Counted from the first letter of the stretch, positions 33,788 through 42,792 are shown. The stretch: DNA of 64,000 nucleotides from a bacterium BMS3Abin14 (GCA_002897695.1 BDTG01000039.1:1-64000), one strand, 5' to 3'. A program made the numbers and translations. The notes: generated by a model from the letters alone, not told the origin.

Positions 33788-34367
33788 ATTTGGCCTTACC
33801 AATTTCCATTGCTTCAGGAACCTCAACGACCTTTCCTGTCCTTACATCAAAGACGAATCCGTAAATTGGGATTTCAGGAGGTACCAATGGATGAAATCGT
33901 AGGCGCCGGACATCCGCGGTAACGCTCCTGGTTTGATCACTGATTGTTAGCCAATCGATGTAATCTCCTTCAGTTGAACCAGGCCCTTCCCCGGAATCAT
34001 GCCATCCGCTTGCGTCAATTGTAGCTGTCTTCAGGCTACTTGCCAACAATGATCGCATAACATCATCAGTGAATGTCTGCATTCCACAATCAGTATGGTG
34101 GATGACAAACCACTCGTTTGTTCCCAGAAGCTTGTATGAGATTACAAAGGAGCGGACAGCATCTTCACTGACTCTGCCACCTGCATTACGAATTACATGA
34201 GCATCTCCCTCGCATACCCCACAAAATTGAGCAGGATCAAGACGCGCATCCATACAGGTCAGGATGGCTATGCGCCTCCCTGGAGGCATTGGTAAATTTG
34301 CTTTATCACCAAAGTCTTTAGCATAAGCAGTATTTGCAGCTAATACCTCGTCTAATATTTTGCTCAT
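33786..34367 (-). CDS. Beta-class carbonic anhydrase
   Basis: The 193-residue enzyme has the zinc ligands C38-x-D40-x-R42 and H91-x2-C94 ([15 protein letters not shown]) of beta carbonic anhydrases. It interconverts CO2 and bicarbonate. The ATG at 34367 has GGAG upstream. The gene is visibly richer in A+T than its neighbours and is framed by copies of the dispersed repeat, which suggests recent transfer or mobility of the segment. It converges with FprA. Confidence 0.92.
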   Translation of the reverse strand: MSKILDEVLAANTAYAKDFGDKANLPMPPGRRIAILTCMDARLDPAQFCGVCEGDAHVIRNAGGRVSEDAVRSFVISYKLLGTNEWFVIHHTDCGMQTFTDDVMRSLLASSLKTATIDASGWHDSGEGPGSTEGDYIDWLTISDQTRSVTADVRRLRFHPLVPPEIPIYGFVFDVRTGKVVEVPEAMEIGKAK

Positions 34368-34387
34368 TTTTATATCTCCACATACTT

Positions 34388-34596
34388 GGACGCCCCTTAG
34401 TGGGCGCATTGATGATTTCTTACGAAATCATCAATTATGACAGGGTCGTAAAAAGTCCGTTTATGGCTTTTTACTCCACGGAAAGCGAAAAACGTCGTTT
34501 TCACTTTCCTCACAAATCAACAACTTGCCCTGCAAGTCATTGATTTGGACGCCCTTCAATGGGCGCATTGATGATTTCTTGCGAAATCATCAATGG
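34388..34596. repeat. Full copy of the TCGTAAAAAGTCC repeat with duplicated end
   Basis: This is the most complete copy. Order: GGACGCCCCTTAGTGGGCGC with ATTGATGATTTC-TTAC-GAAATCATCAAT (34388-34435); then GGTCGTAAAAAGTCCGTTTA...GGCTTTTTACTCCACGGAAAGCG; TCGTTTTCACTTTCCTC; CAAGTCATTGATTTGG; and the GGGCGC/ATTGATGATTTC-TTGC-GAAATCATCAAT module again (34548-34596). Several self-complementary arms are present. It lies 20 bases upstream of the carbonic anhydrase start codon. Almost all of the 700-base space 34368-35070 consists of repeats and gene remnants. Confidence 0.85.
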
Positions 34597-34649
34597 TGTA
34601 TATTTTATGGATCATCCAGCTAATGAGTACCTGGATAAGAACCATACCC

Positions 34650-34775
34650 ACCATTTGTCATCGCGAGCTGTAACCCATGCGAAGCGATCCCATAGCGGCC
34701 GGAGGGCGCCGTGACAAGCTTTTTGGCTCCGCCCGGGATTGCCGCGTCACTCTCGTCTCCCTCGATGCTCCTTCC
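34650..34775. repeat. TGTCATCGCGAG-type dispersed repeat
   Basis: TTGTCATCGCGAGCTGTAA, GCGAAGCGATCCC and GGGATTGCCGCG are the same blocks, differently arranged, as at 62333-62421 (CATTGCGAGCG, GCGGCAATCCCG, GGGATCGCTTCGC, CTCGCGATGACAA). The element has inverted ends. Confidence 0.65.
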
Positions 34776-34828
34776 ACCTTCGCGTAAAGCTTCGGCGGAC
34801 AGGCACAATGACAGCAAAATAATAATAT

Positions 34829-34855
34829 AAGGTACGCATTAGCCGGATGAACCCT
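34829..34855. repeat. CATTAACCGGATG element, second copy
   Basis: AAGGTACGCATTAGCCGGATGAACC is the second of three copies of the short intergenic element seen at 18814 and 41009. Confidence 0.6.
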
Positions 34856-35024
34856 ATTTTATAAATATCTTAGCTCATTTTGTCAAGGATAAAATACATT
34901 ATGTGTACACATATACCACTAAATTAGTGTGGTACTGGTTTTCCCCTGGAATGACAGGAGCAGAACACCCCACGGGGTTCTGACACCGGATTTTCACTCA
35001 ACGAACTGATCTAATTGAGTTGTA

Positions 35025-35060
35025 ATGGTTGCATCCTGTGCAGGGGCTTATATTCATACC
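35025..35060 (-). pseudogene. Remnant of a flavodoxin-family gene
   Basis: 36 bases match the stretch at 30020-30055 of the intact FMN-reductase gene with three C/T differences. On the minus strand they read (M)NISPCTGCNH, the Cys motif of that protein. No flanking similarity is recognisable, so this is the decayed end of a second copy. Confidence 0.55.
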
Positions 35061-35070
35061 GTTCTCCTGT

Positions 35071-36828
35071 TTAGACAAGAGTCTTGCGCACGTGATCCAG
35101 GGTTGCCCTGATGTACTCCTCACTCAACCCGGAAGCGGGCGCTTTCGTCTGGAGGATCCGCTCAGGTATTCGCAGACCGTCGAAAGTAAACCCCTCCCGA
35201 GTCTTGAACCTGAATTTCTCGCGGTGGATGTCCCTTCCCGTCTTCTGCAACCGATCCACGTCCAGATCGAAGCCGGCTGCTTTAAGGCAGCCAAGAACCG
35301 TATCCCGATCGTAGATCTCTCTGGCGAAAAAACAGACGACGATGGAGGAGAGGATCTGTCTCCAGCTTTCCTCCTTGAGCAAAGCGTCGCCAAGCGCCTC
35401 GGGACTCAACTCCCCCTTTACCAGGATCTTCTGGTCCACGCTGTAGCCCGCATTGTCAAGGTGGCTGTGCCTGGCGCCCATCAGGCAGCCCACGTGGGCC
35501 GCCGGACCCGTGTGATAGCCGGGCATCTCGTTCCCTCCGAGGGCGAGGGCGAACTCCTCGCCTCCGTAGATGGACGACGCGTGTTCCACCCCTCTGGCCA
35601 GGGCGGCAAAATAATCGTTTGGCTGCTCGACGATCCTCTGGGTGGCCTCAAGGTAGGTTTTCCAGTCACCCCACGAAAGCCTGAGTCCTCCCGTGTCTTT
35701 TTCGGAAACGAGCCCCTTTTCCTGGGCTTCGGTGGCCCAGGACAGGACGGGACCGGTGGTCATGAGATCCAGGCCCAGAACCTCGGCACGGTCCAACAAC
35801 CGCAGCAGGCCCTCGGGATCACCCACCCCAAGCATGGAGCCCATGGCGTAGATGGGCTCGTAGTCGTAGGAAATCATGGAGGTCTTGTAGAAATAAGGCT
35901 CGACCTCGTGGGGTTCCCTGAGGGCGGCGATGTGGATGCACGCCACAGGGCAGTGGGAACAGGCCAGCCGTCTTCCCAGGTATCTCTCGGCAAAGGTCTC
36001 GCCTGAGAGTTCCTCCGCCGCTTCGAACTTCGTCTCCTGCAGGTTCCTGGTCGGGAAAGCGCTCAGTTTGTTGAGTGGGCGGACATTCTGGGCTGTACCG
36101 AGATCGTGGTATTTTTTCATGGCCTCCGATGTGGTGGCTGCTTCGTAAATGTCCTTGTATATGCGACGGTAGGCCTGGTTGTCCGCCACAGGGAGAGATC
36201 TTTTGCCGGACACGACGACAGCCTTGAGGTTTTTGCTGCCGAACACGGCACCAAGACCGAGCCTCCCGAAGTGCCGGTAGGTTTCAGCGGCGACGCACGC
36301 ATAGGTCACCATCCTCTCGCCCGCAAGGCCGATACGCATAATCGTGCGAAGACCCGACCCCGACTCTCTTTCCCTGATGATGTGTCCTACTGTGAGGCTG
36401 CTGCTAATGCCCCACAGGGTGGAGGCATCTCGAAAGTACACTTCACTGCCATGAATGGCCAGATAGATAGGGATCTCGCTCTTCCCCTCAATGACGATGG
36501 CCCCGTAACCGGCCATCCTTATGGCCACGGCGCTCCTTCCCCCGCAGTGGCTCTCGCCGAGGTTCCCCGTGTGGGGTGACTTGAACATGGCCACCGTTTT
36601 GGAGGCCAGGGGGAACAGCCCGGTAAGAGGGCCGACGGCAAAGATGATGGGGTTTTCCGGCCCCAGGGGATCGCACCCTTCCGGGCAGGACTGGTACAGA
36701 AGCTGAGTGGCCACACCCGCGCCCCCAAGGTACCTGTCGAAGAGGTTCTGTCTCTGTTCAACCCTGAACCGTTTTCGGGTGAGATCCACGTAAAGGACGT
36801 TGCACAACGGATCGCTATTTAGCATCAT
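35071..36828 (-). CDS. Aldehyde:ferredoxin oxidoreductase (AOR) family tungsten/molybdenum enzyme
   Basis: The 585-residue protein is a complete AOR-family member: N-terminal GGAGVATQLLY and SKTVAMFKSPHTGNLGES (pterin contacts), the GRLGLGAVFGSKNLKAVVV segment, the Fe-S ligand motif CSHCPVACIH (CxxCxxxC) and a fourth Cys (VLGCLKAAGFD) near the C-terminus. AOR enzymes oxidise aldehydes or reduce acids with a bis-pterin W cofactor. Directly upstream, overlapping by 14 bases, is a polyferredoxin gene that should be its electron partner. Substrate not predictable. Confidence 0.9.
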   Translation of the reverse strand: MMLNSDPLCNVLYVDLTRKRFRVEQRQNLFDRYLGGAGVATQLLYQSCPEGCDPLGPENPIIFAVGPLTGLFPLASKTVAMFKSPHTGNLGESHCGGRSAVAIRMAGYGAIVIEGKSEIPIYLAIHGSEVYFRDASTLWGISSSLTVGHIIRERESGSGLRTIMRIGLAGERMVTYACVAAETYRHFGRLGLGAVFGSKNLKAVVVSGKRSLPVADNQAYRRIYKDIYEAATTSEAMKKYHDLGTAQNVRPLNKLSAFPTRNLQETKFEAAEELSGETFAERYLGRRLACSHCPVACIHIAALREPHEVEPYFYKTSMISYDYEPIYAMGSMLGVGDPEGLLRLLDRAEVLGLDLMTTGPVLSWATEAQEKGLVSEKDTGGLRLSWGDWKTYLEATQRIVEQPNDYFAALARGVEHASSIYGGEEFALALGGNEMPGYHTGPAAHVGCLMGARHSHLDNAGYSVDQKILVKGELSPEALGDALLKEESWRQILSSIVVCFFAREIYDRDTVLGCLKAAGFDLDVDRLQKTGRDIHREKFRFKTREGFTFDGLRIPERILQTKAPASGLSEEYIRATLDHVRKTLV

Positions 36829-37234
36829 CGGCCGCCTTTCTTTCCCTCATCTCGATGACCCCGTGGGGACAGAAGTCAACACAGAAGCCGCATTGAATGC
36901 AGATCATGGGTTTATTGATCTCACTGTCCCAGTAGACGGCCCCCACAACGCACGCCTCGGCGCAGCTGCCGCACCCGGTGCATTTCTCCTCGGCAAGGTG
37001 TATTCCCCTCTTTTCAGTACGGGTGAGGGCCTCCATGGGGCAGGCCCTGACACAAGGGGGGTCCTCGCAGACTCTGCAGACCACCACGGTGAACCCGTGC
37101 TCCATCCCGCCGCTGGACCTGATCCCGATACACGACTCCGACAGGCCGTGGCTGTTCGTCCTCCGGGAGCATGCGAACATGCAGCACTGACACCCGACAC
37201 ACCTTTCCGCATCAACTACAGACAGCCTTTTCAT
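36815..37234 (-). CDS. Four-cluster ferredoxin-like subunit (AOR partner)
   Basis: This 139-residue protein has four Cys groups: CVGCQCCMFAC, CRVCEDPPCVRAC, CTGCGSCAEAC and CIQCGFCVDFC, the DMSO-reductase electron-transfer-subunit (HycB/DmsB) pattern with four [4Fe-4S] sites. It overlaps the AOR gene by 14 bases, so translation is coupled. It should link the AOR enzyme to another donor or acceptor. Confidence 0.9.
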   Translation of the reverse strand: MKRLSVVDAERCVGCQCCMFACSRRTNSHGLSESCIGIRSSGGMEHGFTVVVCRVCEDPPCVRACPMEALTRTEKRGIHLAEEKCTGCGSCAEACVVGAVYWDSEINKPMICIQCGFCVDFCPHGVIEMRERKAADDAK

Positions 37235-37305
37235 CCGCAGGCACCTCCCGGGCTATGGTACCCTTATATTATACGCCTGAAATCGGGATTTAGTCGTAAG
37301 TTCGC

Positions 37306-38526
37306 CTAAAAAAACGAGCTGACCGCAGCGTACAGCCCTAAAATGCTTGTCATTGCCACTACCACACCTACCACCACGGAGTAGACCCCGTGCAGGCAGT
37401 ACGGTTTTGGCAAGGCCTTGAGCGCCAGTATGTAGAGAAATCCCAGCACAATCGGCAGCAGTGCCGCGTTCATCACCTGTACGGCCACGCTTAGGTTGAC
37501 CAGGTTGATTCCCGAAACCACCATAAGGCCCCCTATTCCCAGCATAACGGTGTAGACTATGTAAAACCAAGGCGCCTTATGAGGTTGGTGTTCGAGAGAC
37601 CGCTGGTAACCGCTTACTTCGCCTAACCCCCAAGCCGTTGCAAGTGAGACCACAATCGCTGCCACCAGTGACGCCCCGACCATACCCAGGGCAAACAGGA
37701 TTGTCCCGACCGTCTTACCTAAAAATGGGGTCAATGCGTCCGCTATCTGTTGTACCGTGTTCAGGGATTCACCGGGATGGTATACGCCAATGGTCGCGGC
37801 GGTCGCCGTCAGTATCGCAATCATGATAGATTGTGTGATAATTGCGCCTATGGCCGTGTCCCTGCGGGATGTCCGTAGATCTTTGGCTTGCAGGCCTTTA
37901 TCCACGACCGCAGACTGATGGTAGAATACCATCCAGGGCATAATCACCGCGCCGATGTTAGCCGCGACCAGGTACATATATCCGGGCTGACGCCATGGGA
38001 TCTGGGTCAAGCCACTCAACATGGCCGTAGGGCTGGGATGGGCCCGCCAGGCCACCAGCAGGAAGACCAATTCAAAGCTGCCGATCAGGATGGCAATACG
38101 CTCAACAGAGAGATACGAACCGGTCCAGGCCACAATCGAAAGCAGCAGCACTGCCATACCTACGCTTAGCCAGGGTGGTATCCCAAACAGCAATCCGGCA
38201 CCGGCCACCCCGGCAAACTCGGTGATTAAAGCTCCCATGCAGGCAACCATCAGGGTGGAGACCGAAAGCCATGCCCAGCCCTTACCGAAATGTTCACGGA
38301 TGAGTTCGCCATGTCCTTTGCCGGTTACCAGCCCCAGCCGCACCGCAAGTTCCTGCACCATGTAGACAACAGGGATCAGTACAAGTTGAAGCAGAAGCAG
38401 TTTGTACCCCCACACCGCACCGCTCTGTGCAGCGGTGATTACACTCCCCGCGTCGGTATCGGCGAACATCACCACCAGCCCCGGCCCGAACATCGCAAGA
38501 AAACCCAGCGTGCGGCGACGCTTCAT
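37306..38526 (-). CDS. Nramp-family divalent metal transporter with altered TM1/TM6 motifs
   Basis: The 406-residue protein has eleven hydrophobic segments in the LeuT-fold Nramp pattern. The TM1 motif, DPGN in canonical Mn/Fe Nramp, is here D25-A-G-S28 (FADTDAGSVITAA); the TM6 motif MPH is MPW (GAVIMPWMVFYHQS). Asp25 and the TM6 Met remain, but the Asn and His do not. The protein is thus a non-canonical Nramp relative, perhaps closer to the NRAMP-related Mg transporters. Metal not predictable. It stands alone upstream of a repeat-rich space. Confidence 0.8.
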   Translation of the reverse strand: MKRRRTLGFLAMFGPGLVVMFADTDAGSVITAAQSGAVWGYKLLLLQLVLIPVVYMVQELAVRLGLVTGKGHGELIREHFGKGWAWLSVSTLMVACMGALITEFAGVAGAGLLFGIPPWLSVGMAVLLLSIVAWTGSYLSVERIAILIGSFELVFLLVAWRAHPSPTAMLSGLTQIPWRQPGYMYLVAANIGAVIMPWMVFYHQSAVVDKGLQAKDLRTSRRDTAIGAIITQSIMIAILTATAATIGVYHPGESLNTVQQIADALTPFLGKTVGTILFALGMVGASLVAAIVVSLATAWGLGEVSGYQRSLEHQPHKAPWFYIVYTVMLGIGGLMVVSGINLVNLSVAVQVMNAALLPIVLGFLYILALKALPKPYCLHGVYSVVVGVVVAMTSILGLYAAVSSFF

Positions 38527-38711
38527 AACTGCCTTTCTCTAAAAACTTCTGCCTCTATGCACGGCAAGGTTTAATGGAGCATCCCATATGCCCATGGAAA
38601 CACCGAAGCCCATGTGCAAACACATCATCTTTTTTTATCTTGTTTAATTTTTGTGTCGCCTGACGAAGGGACCCCAGTTGGGACCAACTTCAAACTTCAC
38701 CTCTAAAACCT

Positions 38712-38830
38712 TGACGACTTCGCAAAAAGTCACCAACGCGCCCGTTAGAGGGCGCACAAATCAATGATTTGTCACGCAAGTCATTGATTTGAGGGACAAG
38801 TCGTTGTTTTGTGAGAAAAGGAAAAATGAC
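38712..38830. repeat. Inverted copy of the TCGTAAAAAGTCC repeat
   Basis: GACTTCGCAAAAAGTCACC, GCGCCCGTTAGAGGGCGC, CAAATCAATGATTTG, CAAGTCATTGATTTGAGG and GTTGTTTTGTGAGAAAAGG appear in reverse order to the copy at 34443-34560. The following stretch (38850-38880) holds CCTTCGACCAAGCTCAGGACAGG, like the copA-linker repeat. The 595-base space 38527-39121 otherwise shows no gene. Confidence 0.7.
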
Positions 38831-39121
38831 ACTTTTAATGCTGGCTGCTCCGCCCTTCGACCAAGCTCAGGACAGGCATCATTCACGGTGGAAACCATAA
38901 ATCTTCCTCTCTGGCCCATCGAAGCTTTATGCAAGGGAGGCTGGGGGGAGAAAATCGGGGTGAGGGGGGAAGAGAGGATAATACTTCCTTGGGTAAACAG
39001 GGGAACTCTTTGTGCCCTGACAGGTCGCCGCTCAATGGTCGTTTTTAAAGGCCGCCATTCATCCTCCAGGCTTACCTGGTGGATGAATGACGTATGTAAC
39101 AAAGGATGGCCAAGAGGGTTG

Positions 39122-40423
39122 TTAATTGACAAAAATTCCCTTCTTCAAGATACCATGCATGCCCCAATTTCCGTTGGCCACCTGGGTAACCCCAAAGTCT
39201 GCAGCGATCGACATCAACGTGATCGACTCATCTTCGGTGAGTCCTTTCGCCGTCATCATGAACCGGCGCATCTTGTTGACAGCGTCTTTGAACGCGAGGT
39301 CCAGGGAGGATTTCTGGAATATCTCGGATTGAGCATTTTTACCGAGATCAGCAAGGTAATTGGGATAAGTGAAACCCTGGACTATGTACTCGTCCGGGGT
39401 TTCGACCAATGGATAATCCAGGTTCTGAAGAGAAGTCCCCCGCAGGGAATTCTGAGGATGCAGAATCACCTGCAGGAGAACTGTTATGGACATTTCTATC
39501 GCAGTGCCCGCCAGTTCCGAGTCCCCTTGCACAGCGTGGGAATCCCCCATTGACAATAATGCGTCTTTCACAGCCACAGGAAGATACAGCTTTGTACCCT
39601 CGCCAAGTCTGCACTGATCCATGTTCCCACCTATGTAGCTCGGCGGAATAGAATTGACCAGACCGTCTGCATCCGCTGCCAGGCCCAAAGTACCGGGATG
39701 CATCTTCAACGGCACGTGAACATTCTCGTGAACAGGCTTAATTTCCTGAATCGTGTTTGGGTCCCTGACTACGCCAGGATAATCCATGATCTTATGCACA
39801 ACTCCAAAAGGATCGGTTGATGGAGTCCAGCGATAGCTGTATACGGCTCTGGCGGAGGGGATATTCATGCTGCTATCCACTTCATAGATCGTTATCACCT
39901 CTCGGGGCTTTGGTGACTCTATCTGGTTGTTATACAGGTATCCCCACCAGGCTGCCGCGTTGCATCCGTACGTCTTCCCGGGGTATTTCGGGTTTGCGCA
40001 GGGTCGCGGCCACAGTTTCAGCAGGCGGACCTCAAGTATGTCACCCGGCCTGGCCCCGGATACCGCGATCGGACCTGTAAGAATGTGGACACCAAGTCCC
40101 TCACCATGACCAATTTGGGCATCCATAGAACCCGAGCCACGACGTTCGACGTTTTTCTCACGCGAGGTCCAGTGGAAAATACTTTCGATGCCGTCATCCC
40201 CCTTGATCATTCGGTCGTAGTCATCTCCAGCATGATGGGATATGGTTTCCACGGTGATGTAGTCACCTGACTGCACGGTCAGTGCCGGGGGAAGATCCCT
40301 GCTCCAGTAGCCCCAATGCACTGTATCCTTGTTTGCCGGCAACAGATAATGCGCCGACGAAGAGGGGTTTTCCTTGCCGGAAGCGTTAGCCGGCCCTGTG
40401 GTCGAAGGAACGATTTTGCCCAT
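39122..40423 (-). CDS. Acetamidase/formamidase family protein (second paralogue)
   Basis: The 433-residue protein has the FmdA/AmdA pattern: ISHHAGDDYDRMI, SGARPGDILEVRLLKLWPRP, HPGTLGLAADADGLV, MGDSHAVQGDSELAGTAIE. It has no zinc ribbon and diverges strongly from the protein at 24509, so substrates probably differ. ATG at 40423 has GAGGAG 8 bases upstream. It stands alone. Confidence 0.85.
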   Translation of the reverse strand: MGKIVPSTTGPANASGKENPSSSAHYLLPANKDTVHWGYWSRDLPPALTVQSGDYITVETISHHAGDDYDRMIKGDDGIESIFHWTSREKNVERRGSGSMDAQIGHGEGLGVHILTGPIAVSGARPGDILEVRLLKLWPRPCANPKYPGKTYGCNAAAWWGYLYNNQIESPKPREVITIYEVDSSMNIPSARAVYSYRWTPSTDPFGVVHKIMDYPGVVRDPNTIQEIKPVHENVHVPLKMHPGTLGLAADADGLVNSIPPSYIGGNMDQCRLGEGTKLYLPVAVKDALLSMGDSHAVQGDSELAGTAIEMSITVLLQVILHPQNSLRGTSLQNLDYPLVETPDEYIVQGFTYPNYLADLGKNAQSEIFQKSSLDLAFKDAVNKMRRFMMTAKGLTEDESITLMSIAADFGVTQVANGNWGMHGILKKGIFVN

Positions 40424-40666
40424 GACACATCTCCTCATCTAATGAACTTATTGGAATAAACAGCGGCTACCTGGGGGCAGAAGGACTTTATTGCAAAGGC
40501 AACCACCCCCCAAGAGAGCTTATGCAGATAAGTATATAAGGTCCTTTCAGGATGTCAAAAAAAAGAGTCCGGTTCGGGGCGATCCGTCATGATCCGATGG
40601 CCCCTCCCATCAGGAGACATCGGAGGTTTTCCAGCACCCTGAACCTCGTTACAGCCTGAACCACAT

Positions 40667-40692
40667 AAAAAAGCCCTCTCGAGGGCTTTTTT
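40667..40692. terminator. Bidirectional intrinsic terminator
   Basis: AAAAAAGCCC...GGGCTTTTTT with GAGGGC/GCCCTC: a GC stem between A and T runs, active either way. The 655-base space 40424-41078 holds this hairpin, a repeat fragment at 40808, a CTCCCCTCGAGGGAGGG palindrome near 40935 and the element at 41009. No gene is seen. Confidence 0.75.
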
Positions 40693-40807
40693 ATAGTTTA
40701 AAGGGGCCTTTTACCGTCCTGCCCGGGACTTCGCTTACAGCCGCCTTCGCAGTGAGCGATACGGGGAATCAAAAAGCGCTCCATGTCATCACCTCCCTTT
40801 ATGATTT

Positions 40808-40830
40808 GGTCGTAAAAAGGTCATTCGCGG
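40808..40830. repeat. Fragment of the TCGTAAAAAGTCC repeat
   Basis: GGTCGTAAAAAGGTCATTCGCGG, close to the 5' core of the larger copies. Confidence 0.6.
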
Positions 40831-41008
40831 TTGTGTACTTCCTTTATATTATTTCCGGCATATCAGCAGCTCGGATCGAAACCATGTTGGTAAACAATAT
40901 AACAACTTTTTCCTGTTTTTCAACCCCCCAACCCCTCCCCTCGAGGGAGGGGGTAACCCAATGACCCTCTGTGTTAAGTCAGCTTTCCACCCATTTCAAT
41001 TTTCATCC

Positions 41009-41036
41009 AGGCACGCATAAACCGGATGAACCTAAA
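41009..41036. repeat. CATTAACCGGATG element, third copy
   Basis: CCAGGCACGCATAAACCGGATGAACC; third copy of the element at 18814 and 34829. It lies directly after the tRNA terminator hairpin on the minus strand. Confidence 0.6.
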
Positions 41037-41039
41037 AAA

Positions 41040-41069
41040 AGAGGGCCTCGCTATCATGCAAGGCCCTCT
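41040..41069 (-). terminator. Intrinsic terminator of the tRNA-fMet transcript
   Basis: AGAGGGCCT and AGGCCCTCT form a 9-bp stem, followed on the minus strand by seven T (A-run at 41034-41040), 10 bases after the tRNA 3' end. Confidence 0.85.
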
Positions 41070-41078
41070 GATTTTTAT

Positions 41079-41155
<77 letters not shown>

Positions 41156-41168
41156 ACAAAAGAGGTTC

Positions 41169-41948
41169 TTACCTACCACCGGGAACGGGGTTTGTCAAGG
41201 AATCAGGGGGTGAATTGAGATAGAATACCTCCATTAGGGTCAGCCCCTGGGCGGGTGCCTTGCGGGGAGCGTTCAGACGGGACCTGGAATCCAGGAGTTT
41301 TTTCAGGTTCCCGGGCTCCATCCTGCCTCTTCCCACCTCAACGAGGGCGCCAACGATGTTTCTGACCATGTGTTTAAGAAATCCGTTGGCCTCAAAGAAG
41401 ATGGTGACCATATCTCCGTCCTTCTCAATGGAGATATCCCTCATATCCCTCACGGTCGTTCCGGGGTCTCCGGAGGACCTGAAGGAAAAAAAATCCTTTT
41501 CCCCAATAAGGTAAAAAGCCCCTCCCCTCATGTTGTCCAGGTCCAGGGGATGACGTATATTCCATACCCTGTTTCTCAGGAGAGCGGTGGGCTTCCGGCG
41601 ATTGAGGATAAGATAACGGTATCTTTTCCCCGTTGCCCTGAAACGCGAGTGAAAGCCCTCGGGTGCCCACCTGCACTCAACAACCCTCACATCCCCGGGG
41701 AGGATGCTGTTTAATCCCAATGCTACGTTTTCAGGTGGAATCCTTTTGGGAACATCACAGTGGGCAACCTGCCCAAGGGCATGCACACCGGCGTCTGTCC
41801 TTCCCGAGGCTGACACCCTGATTGTCTGGCCCATCATCCTGGTCAATGCACTCTCAATATTCAACTGGACGGTCCGGAGGCCGGGCTGTACCTGCCAGCC
41901 GTGGAAGAAAGTCCCGTCGTACTCGATGGTAAGCACAAGTCTTTTCAC
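41169..41948 (-). CDS. truA: tRNA pseudouridine synthase A
   Basis: The 259-residue enzyme has EYDGTFFHGWQVQPGLRTVQ at the N-terminus and the catalytic Asp in ASGRTDAGVHA. It converts U38-40 of the tRNA anticodon arm to pseudouridine. Start is GTG at 41948. It lies just upstream of the initiator tRNA on the same strand and follows ecfT by 31 bases. Confidence 0.93.
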   Translation of the reverse strand: MKRLVLTIEYDGTFFHGWQVQPGLRTVQLNIESALTRMMGQTIRVSASGRTDAGVHALGQVAHCDVPKRIPPENVALGLNSILPGDVRVVECRWAPEGFHSRFRATGKRYRYLILNRRKPTALLRNRVWNIRHPLDLDNMRGGAFYLIGEKDFFSFRSSGDPGTTVRDMRDISIEKDGDMVTIFFEANGFLKHMVRNIVGALVEVGRGRMEPGNLKKLLDSRSRLNAPRKAPAQGLTLMEVFYLNSPPDSLTNPVPGGR

Positions 41949-41979
41949 TGGAAAAGTCCATCCATCGCTTTTTCCAAAA

Positions 41980-42792
41980 TCATAAGCTCTGAAGGGTCAA
42001 AAGCGAAAATGACAGGATAAGGATTATGATAAGGGCCATGCTCTCCCTGCCGGTCCAGATGAGTTCCTTCATGCTTGTCCTTCGCTTTCCAGGCACATAC
42101 CCCCTCGCCTCCAGGGCCTTTGCCAGATCATCCGCCCGTCGAAATATCCCTACAAAAACCGGCAGCAGGATGGAGACAAGAGCTCTGGTCCTCCTCTTTA
42201 TTCCGCCGTGCCCCAGATCGGCCCCCCTGGATTTCTGGGCCTTCCATATTTTCTGGGTTTCATCCGAAAGCACAGGAATAAACCTGATGGCCATCATCAT
42301 CATGAGGGAGAAATCCTGGACGGGGAAATGGAGCTTCCCCAACGGCGACAGGATGGATTCCATGCCACGGGTTATCTCAAGAGGAGTAGTGGTGGAGGTA
42401 AAGATGGATGAAAGGGCGATAACCGTAATGAGCCTCCATGATATAAGCCCCCCCTCTGCTATCCCCTCGTATGTGACCCGGATAAATCCCAGGAACGGGC
42501 TGCCGGGAACGGGTTCCCCGGGGGTAAAGAAGAGATGGAGAACCGCGGTGAAGAAAAAGAGCCAGACAAAGAACCTCAGGCTCCTCAGGAAATACGTCAT
42601 GGGGATTCGTGACAGCCGCACCGCCGCGATAATGGCCAATGATTGCAGTAAAATAGCCCACGGATTGCTGACGGCAAAGGTCATACCCATCAACAGGGCC
42701 ATGGCGGTCATCTTCAGGCGCGGGTCAAGACGATGCACGACCGAATCAGCGGGATAATAATTACCCAGGGTGATGTCCTGAAACCAGCGCAT
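41980..42792 (-). CDS. ecfT: ECF transporter transmembrane (T) component
   Basis: The 270-residue protein has five or six membrane helices and the two Ala-Arg-Gly-like coupling motifs of EcfT (KSRGAD and EARGY) that bind the ATPases. N-terminal VHRLDPRLKM is also typical. No EcfA ATPase or S component is next to it, so it probably serves shared modules encoded elsewhere. It sits between asd and truA on the minus strand. Confidence 0.88.
   Translation of the reverse strand: MRWFQDITLGNYYPADSVVHRLDPRLKMTAMALLMGMTFAVSNPWAILLQSLAIIAAVRLSRIPMTYFLRSLRFFVWLFFFTAVLHLFFTPGEPVPGSPFLGFIRVTYEGIAEGGLISWRLITVIALSSIFTSTTTPLEITRGMESILSPLGKLHFPVQDFSLMMMMAIRFIPVLSDETQKIWKAQKSRGADLGHGGIKRRTRALVSILLPVFVGIFRRADDLAKALEARGYVPGKRRTSMKELIWTGRESMALIIILILSFSLLTLQSL

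Noticed and set aside
34620-34817. Short frame on the minus strand between carbonic anhydrase and AOR genes
   Set aside because: It lies wholly within a dispersed repeat, has no ribosome site, and its product shows no protein-like pattern.
34388-38830. CRISPR array or insertion sequence in the repeat-rich spaces
   Set aside because: Repeats are unequally spaced, palindromic and in both orientations, with no spacers, cas genes or transposase frames.
38789-39553. 254-codon plus-strand frame
   Set aside because: The second half is the antisense of the second acetamidase gene and the first half is repeat DNA; the minus-strand gene has clear family motifs.
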